A stretch of 64,000 bases of DNA. Source: Adenanthera pavonina (lineage: Eukaryota; Streptophyta; Magnoliopsida; Fabales; Fabaceae). Position 1 is the first letter of the stretch. Each line of letters starts with the position of its first letter. The stretch lies in NCBI GenBank assembly GCA_026686845.1, contig JAIVEN010000013.1, positions 17,070,001 to 17,134,000 on the forward strand. The letters are read 5' to 3'. Under the pieces are notes generated by a model. That model ran no database searches. It was given only the letters and a program-made list of their open reading frames with translations, and was not told the origin of the DNA. The position numbers and the translations under genes were made by a program. Of this stretch, positions 34,438-47,369 are shown one piece after another.

Positions 34438-35913
34438 TGTTGAATCAAGTGTTTTGATGATTCCAAACCAACCTTCTGGAGCTTGGAAAGAAGATATCAA
34501 AGGTGCATGGAAGATCCCAAATGAAGAAATCCGAGTAAAATTAGGACAAGATTAGATATAGGATTTATTATTGTGTTTGAGTTGAGTAAAAGACTTTGAA
34601 TTGACAAAAGAAAGTTTTTAGAAATCTGATTCCATGTTCATTCATGGAATACTTTAAAAAAGTTTTTAGAATTCGAACTTTGAGTTTTGAAAATTCAAAT
34701 TTCTGATAAACTACAATTTATAAAAATTGAAAGTTTATCTGAGGATATTTCAAAGATCATCTGAAAGTGAAGATTAAAAAGAATCTTAAAATGGCTCACT
34801 AACAGACAAAGTTTGATTTTAAAAATTCAAACTTTAGAAAACAAAGCTTGCAAGTCTGTTTTGACAATTAGTTGACATACAAATGTTGGCATTCAGAAGT
34901 TTGAAATTTGAACTAAGTTTGATAGGAGGTCTCTCTGACAGACGAACTTTGAACCTTTGAAGTTCGAATTTTAAAAAGACGAACTGTTGTGCCTTACTGA
35001 ACTGCTCACTGACAGACGAATTTTAGGTACCAAAATTCGAACTTCGAAGGCACTGTAGCAATATGGGACAACTGTTCACACTTATCAGAGGAACTTTAAC
35101 TTGAAAATTCGTATGTTCCAACATAGAAATATTCTTCAAAGATGAAAATTTGAACTTTACTTCGTAACAGACAAACTTTGAAGTTCAACGTTAAAGTCTT
35201 TAACTTTCGGTATCTTCAAAATTCATTTGTTGACCAACCAAAATTCAAACTTTGAGTGTCAGAAGTATTAAATGCGGTTGGTGAATGGATAGTTTTTCAG
35301 ATTAACCATTGGGTAACTTCTCTAACGGATAGATTTTGTCTCTAACGTATAGTTAAGACCTAAATCTATAAATAAAACCTCATTTGAAGTTGTGGGTAAC
35401 GAAATTAACATTGTATATACTGAAACTCTGTCAAATTCTAAACTCAAAGTCTTTTACTCTCATACTTCATACTTCTGCACTTCAACTTTCATATACACTC
35501 TAAATTAGAGAGTTCACTCTTTGTAATTAATCTTATCTTCATATGGAAGAAAATTTTCTTATGTGGGATTATCACAAGGGATTTGGGAAGTACTTCGCTA
35601 GAGTACAAAAAGAGAAGTTGTAAGCTCTAAGAACAGAGCATCAAAGCTGTATTGTGGCAATTGCAAGAAGCCCACTGAATTCTTGCAAGATAGTGGATAA
35701 TCTCAAGTAGTTGCTTGGGGACTGGACATTAGTCAAGATAAAGAGACCAAACCAGGATAAACATGTGTCTTCCCTTCTCTTCTATTGCTTTTACCTTACT
35801 ATATTTATATACTCTATTTTACTGTCATTTATGCCTTCATCTCTCTTCTAACATTTGCAAAAAATTTCAATCTTCCTAATTCACTCTCTCTTGGGAAGTC
35901 AGCATATCTAATA
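34438..35913 (+). repeat. Sire2 5' LTR (internally deleted)
   Basis: 1,476 bp against 1,628 bp for its partner. After GGAATACTT at about 34652 it lacks over 200 bases that the 3' LTR has at 42995-43190, including several CAGACAAACTTTG motifs. The end is CTAATA (CA to TA). TATA box CTATAAATAAA at 35366-35376. Confidence 0.9.
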
Positions 35914-35915
35914 AG

Positions 35916-35927
35916 TGGTATCAGAGC
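35916..35927 (+). other. Primer-binding site of Sire2
   Basis: TGGTATCAGAGC, a perfect match to the plant initiator-Met tRNA site, two bases after the LTR. Confidence 0.9.
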
Positions 35928-35968
35928 TTGGTTTCCCAAACAAAGGATTTAACAGTCTAGGAAATTCA

Positions 35969-37768
35969 ATAGCTAGCTTTGGTGAAAGTATACTACCAGA
36001 GGGAAATAACACAAACAGACCACCTGGTTTTAATGTAGAACACTATGGATACTGGAAGATGAGAATGAAGATCTATCTCCAGTCCATTGATCTGGACATC
36101 TGGTCTATCATCCAAAAGGGAGACTTTGTCCCAATGAAACTGTAGGATGATGGAAAATACAAGGAGAAACTAGAGGATAAATGGAATAAGGAAGATAGGA
36201 GAAGAGTCTTGTTAAACTTCAAGGCAAAACACTACCTGGTCAGTGCATTAAACCAAGATGAGTTCTATAGAGTGTCATAATATTCCACAGCCAAGGGTAT
36301 GTGGGACACTTTAGAAATCACACATGAAGGAACCAGTGTAGTAAGAGAAAATAAATTGAACTCTTGCATTAGTGAATATGAAAGTTTCAGAATGGTGGAA
36401 GGAGAGAGTATCAAAGAGCTACAAAAGAGATTCACCCTCATTGTGAATCAATTGAAGAATCTTGGCAAGGATTACACCCAGCCAGAGAAGGTGAGAAAAA
36501 AAATCCTTAGAGCTCTTCCTCTGGAATGGCAACCTAAAGTAACAACAATAGAGGAAGCCAGAGGAGAATCAATGGCCTCAGTCATAGCCCTCTTCGGTAG
36601 CCTAGAAGAATATGAGGGAAAGATAAAGGCCCTCATGGAAGCAGGACAAGACAAGAAAAAGAAGGGTCTTGCTCTGAAAGCTGCTGAAGAGAAAGAAGAA
36701 GAATCTGATGATGGAGATGAATTAGATGAAGAAACTTTGGCTATGATAGTCAGAAAATTCGAAAGATTTTACAACAAGAAAAGAAACAAAAGATTCTTCA
36801 AGAAAGGAGCAGCAGCAGACAACAAAAAGGAAGGAAAAGAACCTGCACCTGCTACGAATGCAAAAAGCAAGGACACATAAAATGGGATTGTCTTCAATTC
36901 CTAAAGAAGCAAGAGAAGGAAAAAAAAGCTGCTGATAAGAGCAAGAAGAAGAGGACATACATCTCATTAATCTGGGGCAACAGTTCAGATAAAGAAGAAG
37001 ATAATGTAGATGAAATTGCAAATATCTTCTTGATGACACTTGCATATGAAGAAACTCAAAATCCATCCATCAGTGATCATGAGGATGAGGTATAGAATCT
37101 GAACCTTCCTATTCTGAATTACTTGATGCATTTCATGAACTGCATGATGAATTTATTAAGACAGCTAAAGAACTTAGACAAGCTAAGAAAATGATTAATA
37201 AGCTAGAATCTCAGTGCAGTAGTTCTGACTTTACATCTCTGCATAAATCTGAATCTGCTTGCTGGACATCATGTATTGAATTGAAGCAAACTAATGATTA
37301 TCTACTGAAAGGAATGGCTAGACTTACTAGGGTAAAGATATATTGTTTTCGTTAATGGAAATTCAAAGAATCAAACAAGGAAAGGCAGGACTTGGCTATA
37401 ATCCTTGTGTAGTAAAAGAAAAGATTAGAAAGAACAATCAAAATCTGTATATGAGGCTTTTTGTGTATGCTAATGGGCATAAAAAGAAAGATCATACTTT
37501 AAATTACATTGAATCCTATAATCAACCAAAATATGTGAAACAAAAATATTATTTGCATTGTTTTCTTCCTGCATCATAATCTAGCAGCCCTTTCATCACC
37601 TGTCACTTCTGTAACAAGAAGGGACATATTTCCAGTTCATGTGCATTGAAGAAAAATGGACTTGACAGGAAGGTAAAATGGGTTCCCAAAGATATACTTG
37701 TATCTAGGGCAAATGCCACTGACGAAAAAGGACCCAAGCAAATTTGGGTACCTAAAAGGAAACTCTGA
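35969..37768 (+). pseudogene. gag: Sire2 gag, start codon lost, several breaks
   Basis: Homologue of the Sire1 gag. The codon aligned with the Sire1 start is ATA (35969-35971) in place of ATG. Readable blocks: RPPGFNVEHYGYWKMRMK, then a stop at 36143; MWDTLEITHEGTS from 36299, LIVNQLKNLGKDYTQ, and the acidic/basic tail. A one-base deletion near 36850 shifts the frame just before the first zinc knuckle; in the other frame the knuckle is CYECKKQGHIKWDC, with all four metal ligands. Further on come the second knuckle (CHFCNKKGHISSSC, about 37598-37640) and a GPKQIWVPKRK end followed by TGA at 37766. More stops lie between. Confidence 0.88.
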
Positions 37769-40700
37769 ACTTTGTTTTGCAGACTTGTCTTAAAGTAAGA
37801 AAGAGCAACAAATGGTATATGGATAGTACCTGCTCAAGTAACATGACTGGTGACAAGGAGAAGTTCATCACCCTTAGAGACAAAAGGGGAGGAAAGGTGA
37901 CCTTTAGAGGAGAACAATACGACAAAATAGTTGGAATTGACATTATAGGTAAGAATCTAGAAACATCTATTGAAGAGGTGCTGTTTGTAATTGGCCTCAA
38001 TCACAATCTGCTAAGTGTAAGTAAGACATATGACAAAGGTAATTGGGTACTGTTTGACTCAAAATTTTACCTGGTCTAAAAAAGTGATCACAAAGTAATC
38101 CTCAAGGCTCAAAGGGATGGTAACTACTATACTATTGATCTTGATAAACTTCCTTCATTAGATTCTGTCTGTCTGATTAGTTAGGATAATGATAATTGGT
38201 TGTGGCATAAAAGATTAGCACATGTTAACTTGAACCAACTGTCAAAATTGGTTGAGAATGAGTTAGTCGCTGGCTTACCAAAAATCTCTTTTGAAAAAGG
38301 ACAAAGAATGTGATGCATGCCTTAAAGGAAAACAAACCAAATCATCTTTTAAATCTAAAAATGTAGTCACCACATCTAGACCACTGCAACTATTGCATAT
38401 AGATCTGATTGGTCCATCTAGAGTAAAATGCATTGGTAGAAATTTGTATGTTCTTGTAATTGTTGATAATTACTCTAGATTTACCTGGACTTTATTTCTT
38501 TCTTCCAAAAGTGAAACATTTGATGCATTTGTGACCTTAGCTAAGAGAGTGCAAAATGAGAGGGGTATTTCTATTGTGTCTATCTAGTCAGACCATGGAG
38601 GAGAATTTGAAAATTCATACTTTTTGGAGTACTGTGATGAACATGGAATTAATCACAACTTCTTAGCTTCAAGAACTCCTTAGCAAAATAGAGTGGTGGC
38701 AAGGAAGAACAGAACAATTGGAGAAATGGCAAGAGCAATGTTGAATGAAAAGGAACTCTCTAAGTATTCTGGGCTGATGTAGTGAACACAACAAGTTACA
38801 TCATTAACAGAGCCTATATCAGACCAATTCTGGGGAAGACTCCTTATGAGCTATATAAAGAAAGAAAGTCAAACCTTTCACATCTGCATGTGTTTGATTG
38901 TAAATGTTTCATCCACAACAATGGAAAGGAGAATCTGGGTAAGTTTGACACCAAATCTGATGAAGGTATATTTCTGAGCTATTCTAGTGGAAGTAAAGCA
39001 TATAAAGTTTTCAATAAGAAAACTAAATCTGTAAAGGAATCTATGCATGTTATGTTTATTGAAAATGAAATAGTTTCCAAGCATATCATTGACGAGGATG
39101 ATCTTATTTCGAATTTTAAGAACTTAGATATTTCTAAAGAAGGTAAAACTGAATCTCTAAAAATGTCTGAATCTATTAACATAGAGGAAGATATTCAGGA
39201 GAAAGACTTTGAGGATGAAATTAATGTAGAAGCACCTCAAGAACTTCCCAAAGCTTGAAGATATCAAAGTAATCATCCTGTTGATCAAGTAATTGGGAAT
39301 GTTCAAGTGAAAGTTAAAACCAGGAAGCAGCTAAGGGATCAAATGATAAATTGTGCTTTCATTTCTCAAATTGAACCTAAATGTGTTAAAGAAGCCTTAA
39401 CTGATGAATACTGGATTCTAGCCATGCAAGATGAATTAAATCAGTTTGAAAGAAATCAAGTTTGAGATTTAGTGCCTAAACCTAGAAATCACCCTATCAT
39501 AGGCACTAAATGGGTCTTTAGGAATAAACTTGATGAATCAGGAACAACTATAAGATTGGTTGCCAAAGGGTACAATTAGGAAGAAGGTATTGATTTTGAG
39601 GAAACCTTTGCCCCAGTTGCAAAATTAGAAGCAATTATAATCCTGTTGGCATATGCATGCATGCAAAATATATTGTTGTATCAAATGGATGTGAAAAGTG
39701 CTTTTCTAAATGGATATATCATGGAAGAAGTTTATGTAGATCAACCTCCAAGCTTTGAGGACTCTACAAAACCAAACCATGTTTATAAACTAAAGAAAGC
39801 TCTTTACGGTTTAAAACAAGCTCCTAGAGCTTGGTATGAAAGGTTTAAGCAACTTTCTAACTGAAAAAGGATTCAGTAGAGGAAAAGTAGATACTACTTT
39901 GTTCACTAAGAAAGAAAACAAAGATTTACTTATTATTCAAATTTATGTTGATGATATTATTTTTGGTGCTACTAATAAATCTCTTTGCAGGAACTTCTCT
40001 AAGCTAATGCAAGGTGAGTTTGAAATGTCAATGATGGGTTAGCTTAACTTCTTCCTTGGATTGCAAATTAAACAATGTGTTGATGATATCTTCCTCAACC
40101 AATCAAAATATCTGAAAGAGCTACTGAAAAAGTTTGGCATGGAAAAGGAAAGCCAATGGGAAAAACTCCTATGGCTACTGCAACTAAGCTTGATATGGCT
40201 AAAGGAGGAAAAACTTTTGACATAACCCAATACTGAAGAATGATTGGATCTTTGCTATACATAATAGCCAGTAGACCTGACCTCATGTTCAGTGTCTATA
40301 TGTGTGGAAGATTTCAATCATGTCTCGAAGAAACCCATGCAACTGCTGTATAATGCATCTTCAGATATTTAATTGGAACATCACAAATGGGACTTTGGTA
40401 CCCAAAGGGCAATGGAGAAGATCTCATTGGATACACTGATGCTGACTTTGCAGGATCCAAAACTGACAGAAAAAGCACAAGTGGAACATGTCAGTTCCTT
40501 GGTCTCGTGGTTTAGTAAGAAGCAAAACAGTGTGGCTCTATCCACTGCATGAGCTGAATATGTTGCAGCTGGTAGTTGTTGTGCCCAAGTCATTTGGATG
40601 GAGTAGCAGCTTGAAGATCTTGAGATTGAGATGAAAGAAATACCAATAATGTGTGACAACCAAAGTGCTATTAACATCTCAAAGAATCCTATTATACATT

Positions 40701-40885
40701 CAAGGACAAAGCACATTGAAGTTTAGCATCACTTTATAAGGGATCATGTTCTGAAAGGAGAAATCGAATTAGAATACATCCCTACCGAGGATCAAGTTGC
40801 TGACATTCTGACAACGCCCCTTCCAGGGGATAGACAATGTAAAATCAGAAGAGAATTGAGTATGGTAAATCATAATGAACTGTAA
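37769..40885 (+). pseudogene. pol: Sire2 pol with frameshifts and stops
   Basis: Protease motif WYMDSTCSSNMTGD at about 37813; integrase finger, IGPSRV and SDHGGEFENSYF (catalytic Asp kept, but a stop at 38585 stands just before it); reverse transcriptase with YGLKQAPRAW and an intact YVDDIIFGATN box near 39946-39978; RNase H with TDADFAGSKTDRKS. Frame changes lie near 38283 (+1), 38765 (-1), 39845 (+1) and 40145. Four codons are missing near 39550 and twelve bases near 40500. Unlike Sire1, decay here involves many indels as well as stops. A stop is found at the same Pro-Gln-Gln site of integrase as in Sire1. Confidence 0.9.
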
Positions 40886-41661
40886 GCATGTCATAATACT
40901 TATCTTAATTAAAGTTTGTAAGATTGAATCAATCCTAACTTTGGCATTGAAGTGTGTTTAATATAAGTTGTAGGTGCTTCTCATAAGTTCAAATGATAAC
41001 AGAACCATATAATGGAGCCGATTAGGATGACACAATCAAAAGATGAAAAAGAAAATCAGAAATCCGAGCATCTTGATCTGTTCTGTAAGTTCAGAAAGTT
41101 AGAATTCACGTTTTAGATGTTCATTAGATGAATTTCCTTGATTAAACTGTGTTTCTGTAAAGTTAGCATGCTCAACATTCGAAGTTGGATGGCTGTCAGA
41201 CGAATTTCAGTTAGCTGCACTCTGTTACAGTACTTTTCTGTCCTTCAAAATTCATCTGTTGATTGCCAGAAATTCAAATTTCCAAAAATGAAATACAAAT
41301 ATAGTCTTTGTTCATCATGACTGTTGTACGAATCTCTATTTTTCAAAATATGCATGTTGAAAATTCTTTACAAAATATTAAAATTCAAATTTTTGAGTCA
41401 AAATTCATTTGTTGTAACTTGTTCAACTTGTTGGTTCTCTGAAAGACAAATTTTCATAAGTGAAGTTCATCTGTTGCTTGCCGTGCTCATATTTGATTAT
41501 TGCCTGATTCTTTCAAAGTTTGAACTTTGTTAAAACAAAGTTTGTCTGTTCACATATTATGTTCATAATCAAGTCTCTGTTAGATGAATTTCTAGTTGAA
41601 CATTCGTCTGTCAGTAAACCTTGCTGAATGGAATGACTTATGACTGCTTGAAGTCTAGATA
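40886..41661 (+). other. Sire2 pol-env spacer with motif array
   Basis: Non-coding. It contains the same TTCGTCTG/CAGACGAA motif family as the Sire1 spacer (for example near 41200, 41250, 41470 and 41600). At about 41655 it joins directly to the middle of the envelope-like gene, the scar of a deletion of about 1.6 kb relative to Sire1. Confidence 0.7.
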
Positions 41662-42507
41662 CATCAGTTGGCCAAAAATATGAAAGTGGTTGCTGATGCA
41701 TATGAAGACATAAGGGGTATCATTCCCTCCACATCAGCTCCACCTCACCCAGGATTTTCTGAGCCTGTCATGTCTCCAACACTTGAGGCTCCAAGTCCTT
41801 TCGTGCTAGCCTCCCTTGAACCTGATGATGCAGTGCATGATACTGGAATTGCTGGCACTTTGACAACACCATAGGCCTCTAGTAATAAGGCAAGTCCCGA
41901 TCCTACCTTGGACTATGGCATGGAGGTAGAGGCACCTCTAGAACCAAGCTCCCATGAGTCCATTTCTGAAGTTGCTCAGGATTCAATTCTCTTATCCCAG
42001 GAATCTGAGCAAGTTGAAAAACTGGTGGCAGCCATCACCACTTCACCATTTGTGCAAGCCACCCTGAATAAAGAGAGAAGCATTGTGTCCTATGTTGATC
42101 TCAAGGCTATTGCTTATAATGCTCTCTTACAAGCTCAAAGATTAAGGCTTGAAGAAATGTTTCGTCCTCCTGCTCCCTCACCTATTTCCACTTTTGGTCT
42201 CTCGGAGGCATGAAGAGCTCAATTGGCTATCACTAGACAAGAAGTGCAAGAACTTCTTGAACTCTCTGATGAAGATGAGGGCTCCAATTCTGAAGCATCT
42301 AAGTCTTTGCCAAGGCTTAATCCAAATCTGCCATTTGTTTTTGTGCCTCTTCAGGCAATTGCAATGTCTCAAATCCCTCCTCTTGCTGACTTTGTTCACC
42401 TTCTTGATGATGCCAAAAAGGGGGAGAAGTTCGAGCAAACTGGAAAGACTGCAGCAAAGCCTTCTAGCAAGACCTACAGCAAGAAGTCCAAGTCCAAGAA
42501 GAAGTAA
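41662..42507 (+). pseudogene. Sire2 envelope-like gene, C-terminal part only
   Basis: Matches the last 40 % of the Sire1 envelope-like gene: QLAKNMKVVADAYEDI, a Pro/Ser-rich stretch, ESEQVEKLVAAI, ERSIVSYVDLKAIAYNALLQ, EVQELLELSDEDEG, and a Lys-rich end KKSKSKKK at 42507. It is in one frame with only two stops (near 41872 and 42211), so better kept than the homologous part of Sire1, which has a frameshift at 21715. The N-terminal globular domain is deleted. Possible function unknown. Confidence 0.8.
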
Positions 42508-42757
42508 TTAGATCTTAGGACTGTTTGGCCCTTCTTGTTGTATTGCTTTTTGAATGACATAATTCTTTGTTTTTAAACTCTATTCTAAATGTTATGATTG
42601 CCATAATTTGTAAAAACTTAAATGAATAAATGGTTTTCTTTGGTTAATCTACTGTGCATGATATCTTATCTTCTGAATTTTAATGTATATGTTAAGGGAG
42701 AGCTTGTTAAAGCAAATCTAAGTACTAATGCAGTTTGCAAGTTATTTTGTCATCATC

Positions 42758-42771
42758 AAAAAGGGAGAGAT
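42758..42771 (+). other. Polypurine tract of Sire2
   Basis: AAAAAGGGAGAGAT directly before the 3' LTR, one G-run shorter than that of Sire1. The interval 42508-42757 after the envelope-like gene is non-coding. Confidence 0.85.
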
Positions 42772-44399
42772 TATTGAATCAAGTGTTTTGATGATTCTAA
42801 ACCAACCTTCTAGAGCTTGGAAAGAAGATATCAAAGGTGCATGGAAGATCCCAAATGAAGAAATCCAAATAAAATCAAGACAAGATTAGATATAGGATTT
42901 ATTATTATGTTTGAGTTGAGTAAAAGACTTTGAATTGATAAAAGAAATTTTTTAGAAATCTGATTCCATGTTCATTCATGGAATACTTGAAAAATACCCA
43001 CTTATAGACAAACTTTAAAGTGATATAGTTGAACTATTGCTTTGAAAATTTGAACTTTGGCTTTTGAAATTCAAATTTCGAATTGAAAATAAGTTAGTCA
43101 GAAAAGAGATCCTTCTGACAGATGAACTTTGAATGCAAAAATTTGAACTTTGACATGAGTCTGATGAGAGCCTTCTCTGACAGACAAACTTTGAGTTTTG
43201 AAAATTTGAATTTCTGATAAACTACAATTTATAAAAGTTGAAAATTCGTCTGAGGATATTTCAAAGCTCATCTGAAAGTGAAGATTAAAAAGAATCTTAA
43301 AATGGCTCACTAACAGACAAAGTTTGATTTTGAAAATTCGAACTTTAGAAAACAAAGCTTACAAGTTTGTTTTGACAATCAATTGACGTACAAATGTTGG
43401 TATTTAGAAGTTTGAACTTTGAACTAAGTTTGATAAGAGGTCTCTCTGACAGATGAACTTTGAACCTTTTAAGTTCGAATTTTAAAAAGATGAACTATTG
43501 TACCTTACTCAACTGCTCACTGACAGACGAATTTTGGGTACCAAAATTCGAACTTCGAAGGCACTGTAGCAATATGGGACAACTGTTCACACTTATCAGA
43601 GGAACTTTAACTTGAAAATTTGTATGTTCCAACATAGAAATATTCTTCAAAGATGAAAATTTGAACTTTACTTCATAACAGACGAACTTTGAAGTTCAAT
43701 GTTAAAGTCTTTAACTTTCGGTATCTTCAAAATTCGTCTGTTGACCAACCAAAATTCGAACTTTAAGTGCTAGAAGCATTAAATATGGTTGGTGAACGGA
43801 TAGTTTTTTAGAGTAACCGTTGGGTAACTTCTCTAACGGATAGCCTAAATCTATAAATAAAACCTCATTTGAGGTTGTGGATAATGAAATTAACATTATA
43901 TATACTGAAACTCTGTCAAATTCTCAACTCAAAGTCTTTTACTCTCGTACTTCATACTTCTGCACTTCAACTTTCATATACATTCTAAATTAGAGAGTTC
44001 ACTCTTTGTAATCAATCTTATCTTCATCTGAAAGAAAGATTTTCTTATGAGGGATTATCACAAGAGATTTGGGAAGCACTTAGTTAGAGTGCAAAAAGAG
44101 AAGTTGTAAGCTATAAGAATAGAGCATCAAAGCTGTACTATGCCAATTGCAAGAAGCCCACTGAATTCTTACAAGGTAGTAGATAATCTCAATTAGTTGC
44201 TTGGGGACTGGATGTAGGTCAAGATGAAAAGACCGAACCAGGGTAAACATGTGTCTTCCCTTCTCTTCTATTGCTTTTACCTTACTATATTTATATACTC
44301 TGTTTTACTGCCATTTCTACCTTCATCACTCTTCTAACTTTTGCACAAAATTTTAATCTTCCCAATTCACCCCCTCTTAGGAAGCCAGCATATCTAACA
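42772..44399 (+). repeat. Sire2 3' LTR
   Basis: 1,628 bp. It starts TATTGAATC (TG mutated to TA) and ends ATATCTAACA. TATA box CTATAAATAA at 43851-43860; some 30 bases just upstream, present in the 5' LTR, are missing. The motif array is fuller than in the 5' LTR. Confidence 0.9.
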
Positions 44400-44972
44400 C
44401 AATTGTCTCAAGTTTTCACAATACATTTGAAATTTATATTTCAAAAGCTGAAATTCCTATATCAGAGGCATGTTCAACATGGTAGAAAAGTTCTTCTTTA
44501 TGAAGTTCAAATGTAGAACTACAAAGTTCGTTTGTCAGAGACATGTTCTAATGAGACTCACAAATGTGAATTTTGTACATTTCTACTAATCATGCTTAGT
44601 TTGAAATTTGAATTTCGCAATCAAAATTTGTCTATCAGAGATGAAAACTTCATAACTTTGAATTTCACTAAGCAAAGTACGAATTTGCACAAAATAAACA
44701 TGAGTCAAATCCAAAATTCATCTGTTACCCAATATTTCTTAATTTTAACATATGCTAACATTTGATAACATTGAAATAACTCGTTTAAACACTATGGTAA
44801 CATAAATAAGTAATATTCAAAGCTTTTTACCTAGTGTTTATTATGAGAAATCCTAGAAACTAAATCTTCTCTTACTCTTCACTAGATTTCTTCACTTTAT
44901 CCATTCATACTCCTTTGATATTCTCCTTTTAAGTTCTAGTTGTATGGAATCATCATAACTTCTTATTCAATA

Positions 44973-45774
44973 GGAAATACCTTTCTCATTTTGCACTTTT
45001 TTAGCTAAGGTTACAAATGCATCAAATGTCTCATCTTTAGAGGAAAGAAATAAAGTCTAAATAAATCTAGAATAGTCATCCACAATTACTAGCACATAGA
45101 GATTTCCTCCAATGCTTTTCACTCTAGATAGACCTATCTAATCCATATCTACAAACTGAAGTGGTCTAGATGTAGATATGACATTTTTAGATTTGAAAGA
45201 GATCTTAGTTTGTTCCCCTTTAAGTCAAATATCACATTTTCTTTCTTTTTCAAAAGATATCTTACGTGAGCCAGTAATTAAGTCATTTTTAATTAGCTTA
45301 TTAAGTTGATTCAGATTAACTTGAGCTAATCTTTTATACCATAACCACCTCTCATTATCTTTAGTAATTAAACATATAGAATCTAGATTAGGGAGTTCAT
45401 CTAATTCGATAGTATAATAGTTATCATCTCTTTGAGCTTTAAGGATAAACTTTTGACCACTTTTTGATGACAAAGCAAAATTTTGAGTCAAAAAACACCC
45501 AGTTTCCTTTGTCATAGGTCTGACTCATACTCAGCAAGTTGTGGTTGAGCCAATCACAAATAGCACTTCTTCTATAGATGCTTCAGGATTCTTGTTCACG
45601 ATGCCAATGCCAACCACTTTGCCACATTGGTCACCTCAAAGGTCACTTGTCCTCCTTTCTCATCTCTGAGGATGATCAACTTCTCCTTATCACCAGTCAT
45701 ATGTCTTGAGCATGCATTATCCATATACCATTTGTTGCTCTTGCTAGCTCTAAAACATACCTATAAAATAGATT
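44973..45774 (-). pseudogene. pol: Sire3 protease and integrase N-terminal part
   Basis: Read on the minus strand. Protease motif WYMDNACSRHMTGD near 45735-45695 (D-N-A where Sire1 has D-S-A), followed by a frame change. From 45515: LDELPNLDSICLITKDNERW, then WYKRLAQVNLNQL, where both finger histidines seen in Sire1 (HRRLAH) are replaced (Tyr and Gln). The frame stops near 45225; further pieces VLVIVDDYSRF and LFLSSKDETFDAF run to the insertion point at 44973. The gene resumes at 33588. Confidence 0.85.
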
Positions 45775-47328
45775 TCAATTTTTCTTCTTAGGTGCCCAAA
45801 TCTGTTTGGGTCCTCTTTTGTTAGTAGCATTATCCTTAGATATAGAAGTACCTTTAGGACCCAATTTTACCTTTCTGCCAAGTCCATTTTTCTTTAAAGA
45901 ACATGAACTAGAAATATTACCCTTCTCGTTGTGGAAGTGGCAAGTGATAAAGCGACTATTTGATTGAGATGTAGAAAGAAAGCAACGTAAATAATATTTC
46001 TTTTTTACATATTTAGGTCAGGTAAGAGCCTCAATAGTATTCAAAGAATCTTATGTCTTCTTATACCCTTCAGCACGCACAAAATGCCTCATATACATAT
46101 TTTGATTTTTCTTCTTAATCTTTTCTACTACATAGGATTCATAACCAAGACTAGCCTTACCTTGTGCAATCCTCTTATTATCTAGCAAAGTATACAACAT
46201 GTCTTTGCCTTTTGTGAAATTAGCCAAACTCTTGAGAAGATATTCATTTTTCTTTTTGAGTTCTATGCATGAGGTGCAGCAGACAGATTCAATTTTATGT
46301 TGAGATGCAATGTCAGACACCTTAGATTTTTAGTCTAATTTGATAATTTTCTTCTTGGCAAGTTTAAGTTCTTTAGCAATTTTGATGAACTCATCATGCA
46401 GGTCATGGATGCATCAAGCAATTTAGAGTAAGATGGTTCATTCACCTCATCATTATTATCACTTTCAGATTGATTCTAGACTTCTTTAGTATGTGCCATC
46501 AAATATATGTTGGCAATCTCTTCTTCATCTGAGCTATTGTCCTAGATTAAGGAGAAGTATGCTTTCTTTTTCTTGCCTTTGTTAGCTTTCTTGTCTTTTT
46601 CTTGTTTCTTCTTCCGTAATTATAAGTGATAAGCTCTTCTTTTTCCTATCTTGGCCTGCATCTTTGAGAGCTTTTATCTTACCCTCATATTCTTCTTAGC
46701 TGCCAAATAAAGAAGTAACAGAAGACATGGATTCTCCTCTTGCTTCTTTTATTGCTGTGACCTTTGGTTGCCATTCGAATGGAAGAGCTCTCAAAATTGT
46801 TTTGACTTTCTTAGACTGAGTGTAATATTTGCCAAGAGCCTTAAGTTGATTAACAATAATGGTGAATCTCATCTCTATCTCCTTAACAGATTCTCCGTTC
46901 TTCATTCTGAAACCTTCATATTCTCCAATGAGAGTGTTGATTCTATTATCTCTTACTGCACTGGTTCCTTCATGAGCTATCTTCATAGTATCCCATATTT
47001 CTTTAGCAATTGTATATGAAGACGCTCTAAAGTACTCATCCTGAGATAGAGCACTCACTATAGCGAATTGGGCCTTTTTGCTGAGTAAAACTTTTCTTTT
47101 GTCATTGTTATCCCATTCTGCTTGTGGCTTCAATTCTAGCCATCTTTGTTCATTTCTCTTCATGGGGATAAAGTCTCCTCTTTGTACAATGGACCACATA
47201 TCAAGATTCAATGTCTTTAGGAACAACTTCATTTCCATCTTCCAGTAGGTGTAGTTCTAACTAGCAAAGCCTGGAGGTCTATTCATGTTTGCACCTTCTG
47301 AAAGTAAGTTTTCACCTAAGTCAGACAT
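45775..47328 (-). pseudogene. gag: Sire3 gag, first zinc knuckle deleted
   Basis: Minus strand. ATG at 47328 (MSDLGENLLSEGANMNRPPG), a stop at the expected GEHY position, then a long open block MEMKLFLKTLNLDMWSIVQR through LIGEYEGF and PFEWQPKVTAIKEARGE to a stop near 46697. After KKKSL the sequence jumps to KKQEKDKK, so about 60 residues with the first zinc knuckle are gone. The second knuckle reads CHFHNEKGNISSSC, with one Cys and the His lost. It ends GPKQIWAPKKK and TGA at 45777-45775. Both metal-binding modules are therefore damaged. Confidence 0.85.
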
Positions 47329-47369
47329 TGCTTCTCTCGAAGTATTAATTCCTTTTGTTAGGAGTCTTA

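Larger units (their letters stand above)
34438..44399 (+). mobile_element. Sire2: second complete Sirevirus, internally deleted
   Basis: 9,962 bp. 5' LTR 34438-35913, primer site 35916, gag 35969-37768, pol 37769-40885, envelope-like remnant 41662-42507, polypurine tract 42758-42771, 3' LTR 42772-44399. TSD CAGTT (34433-34437) and CAATT (44400-44404), one change. Same gene plan as Sire1 but a different LTR subfamily (TGTTGAATCAAGTG against TGTTGAATCCAGAG). It is shorter than Sire1 mainly through loss of most of the envelope-like gene (about 1.6 kb) and a 5' LTR deletion. Confidence 0.92.
33589..44972 (-). mobile_element. Sirevirus solo LTR, minus, TSD AGAAA/GGAAA, split by Sire2
   Basis: Made of 33589-34437 and 44405-44972 (about 1.4 kb). 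The plus-strand start TGTTAGGAATGTTGG matches the Sire3 LTR subfamily (47384); the end is TTATTCAATA (CA mutated to TA). Flanks AGAAA (33584-33588) and GGAAA (44973-44977) differ by one transition. It sits in the Sire3 integrase gene, so an element inserted into a relative of its own subfamily. Confidence 0.88.
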
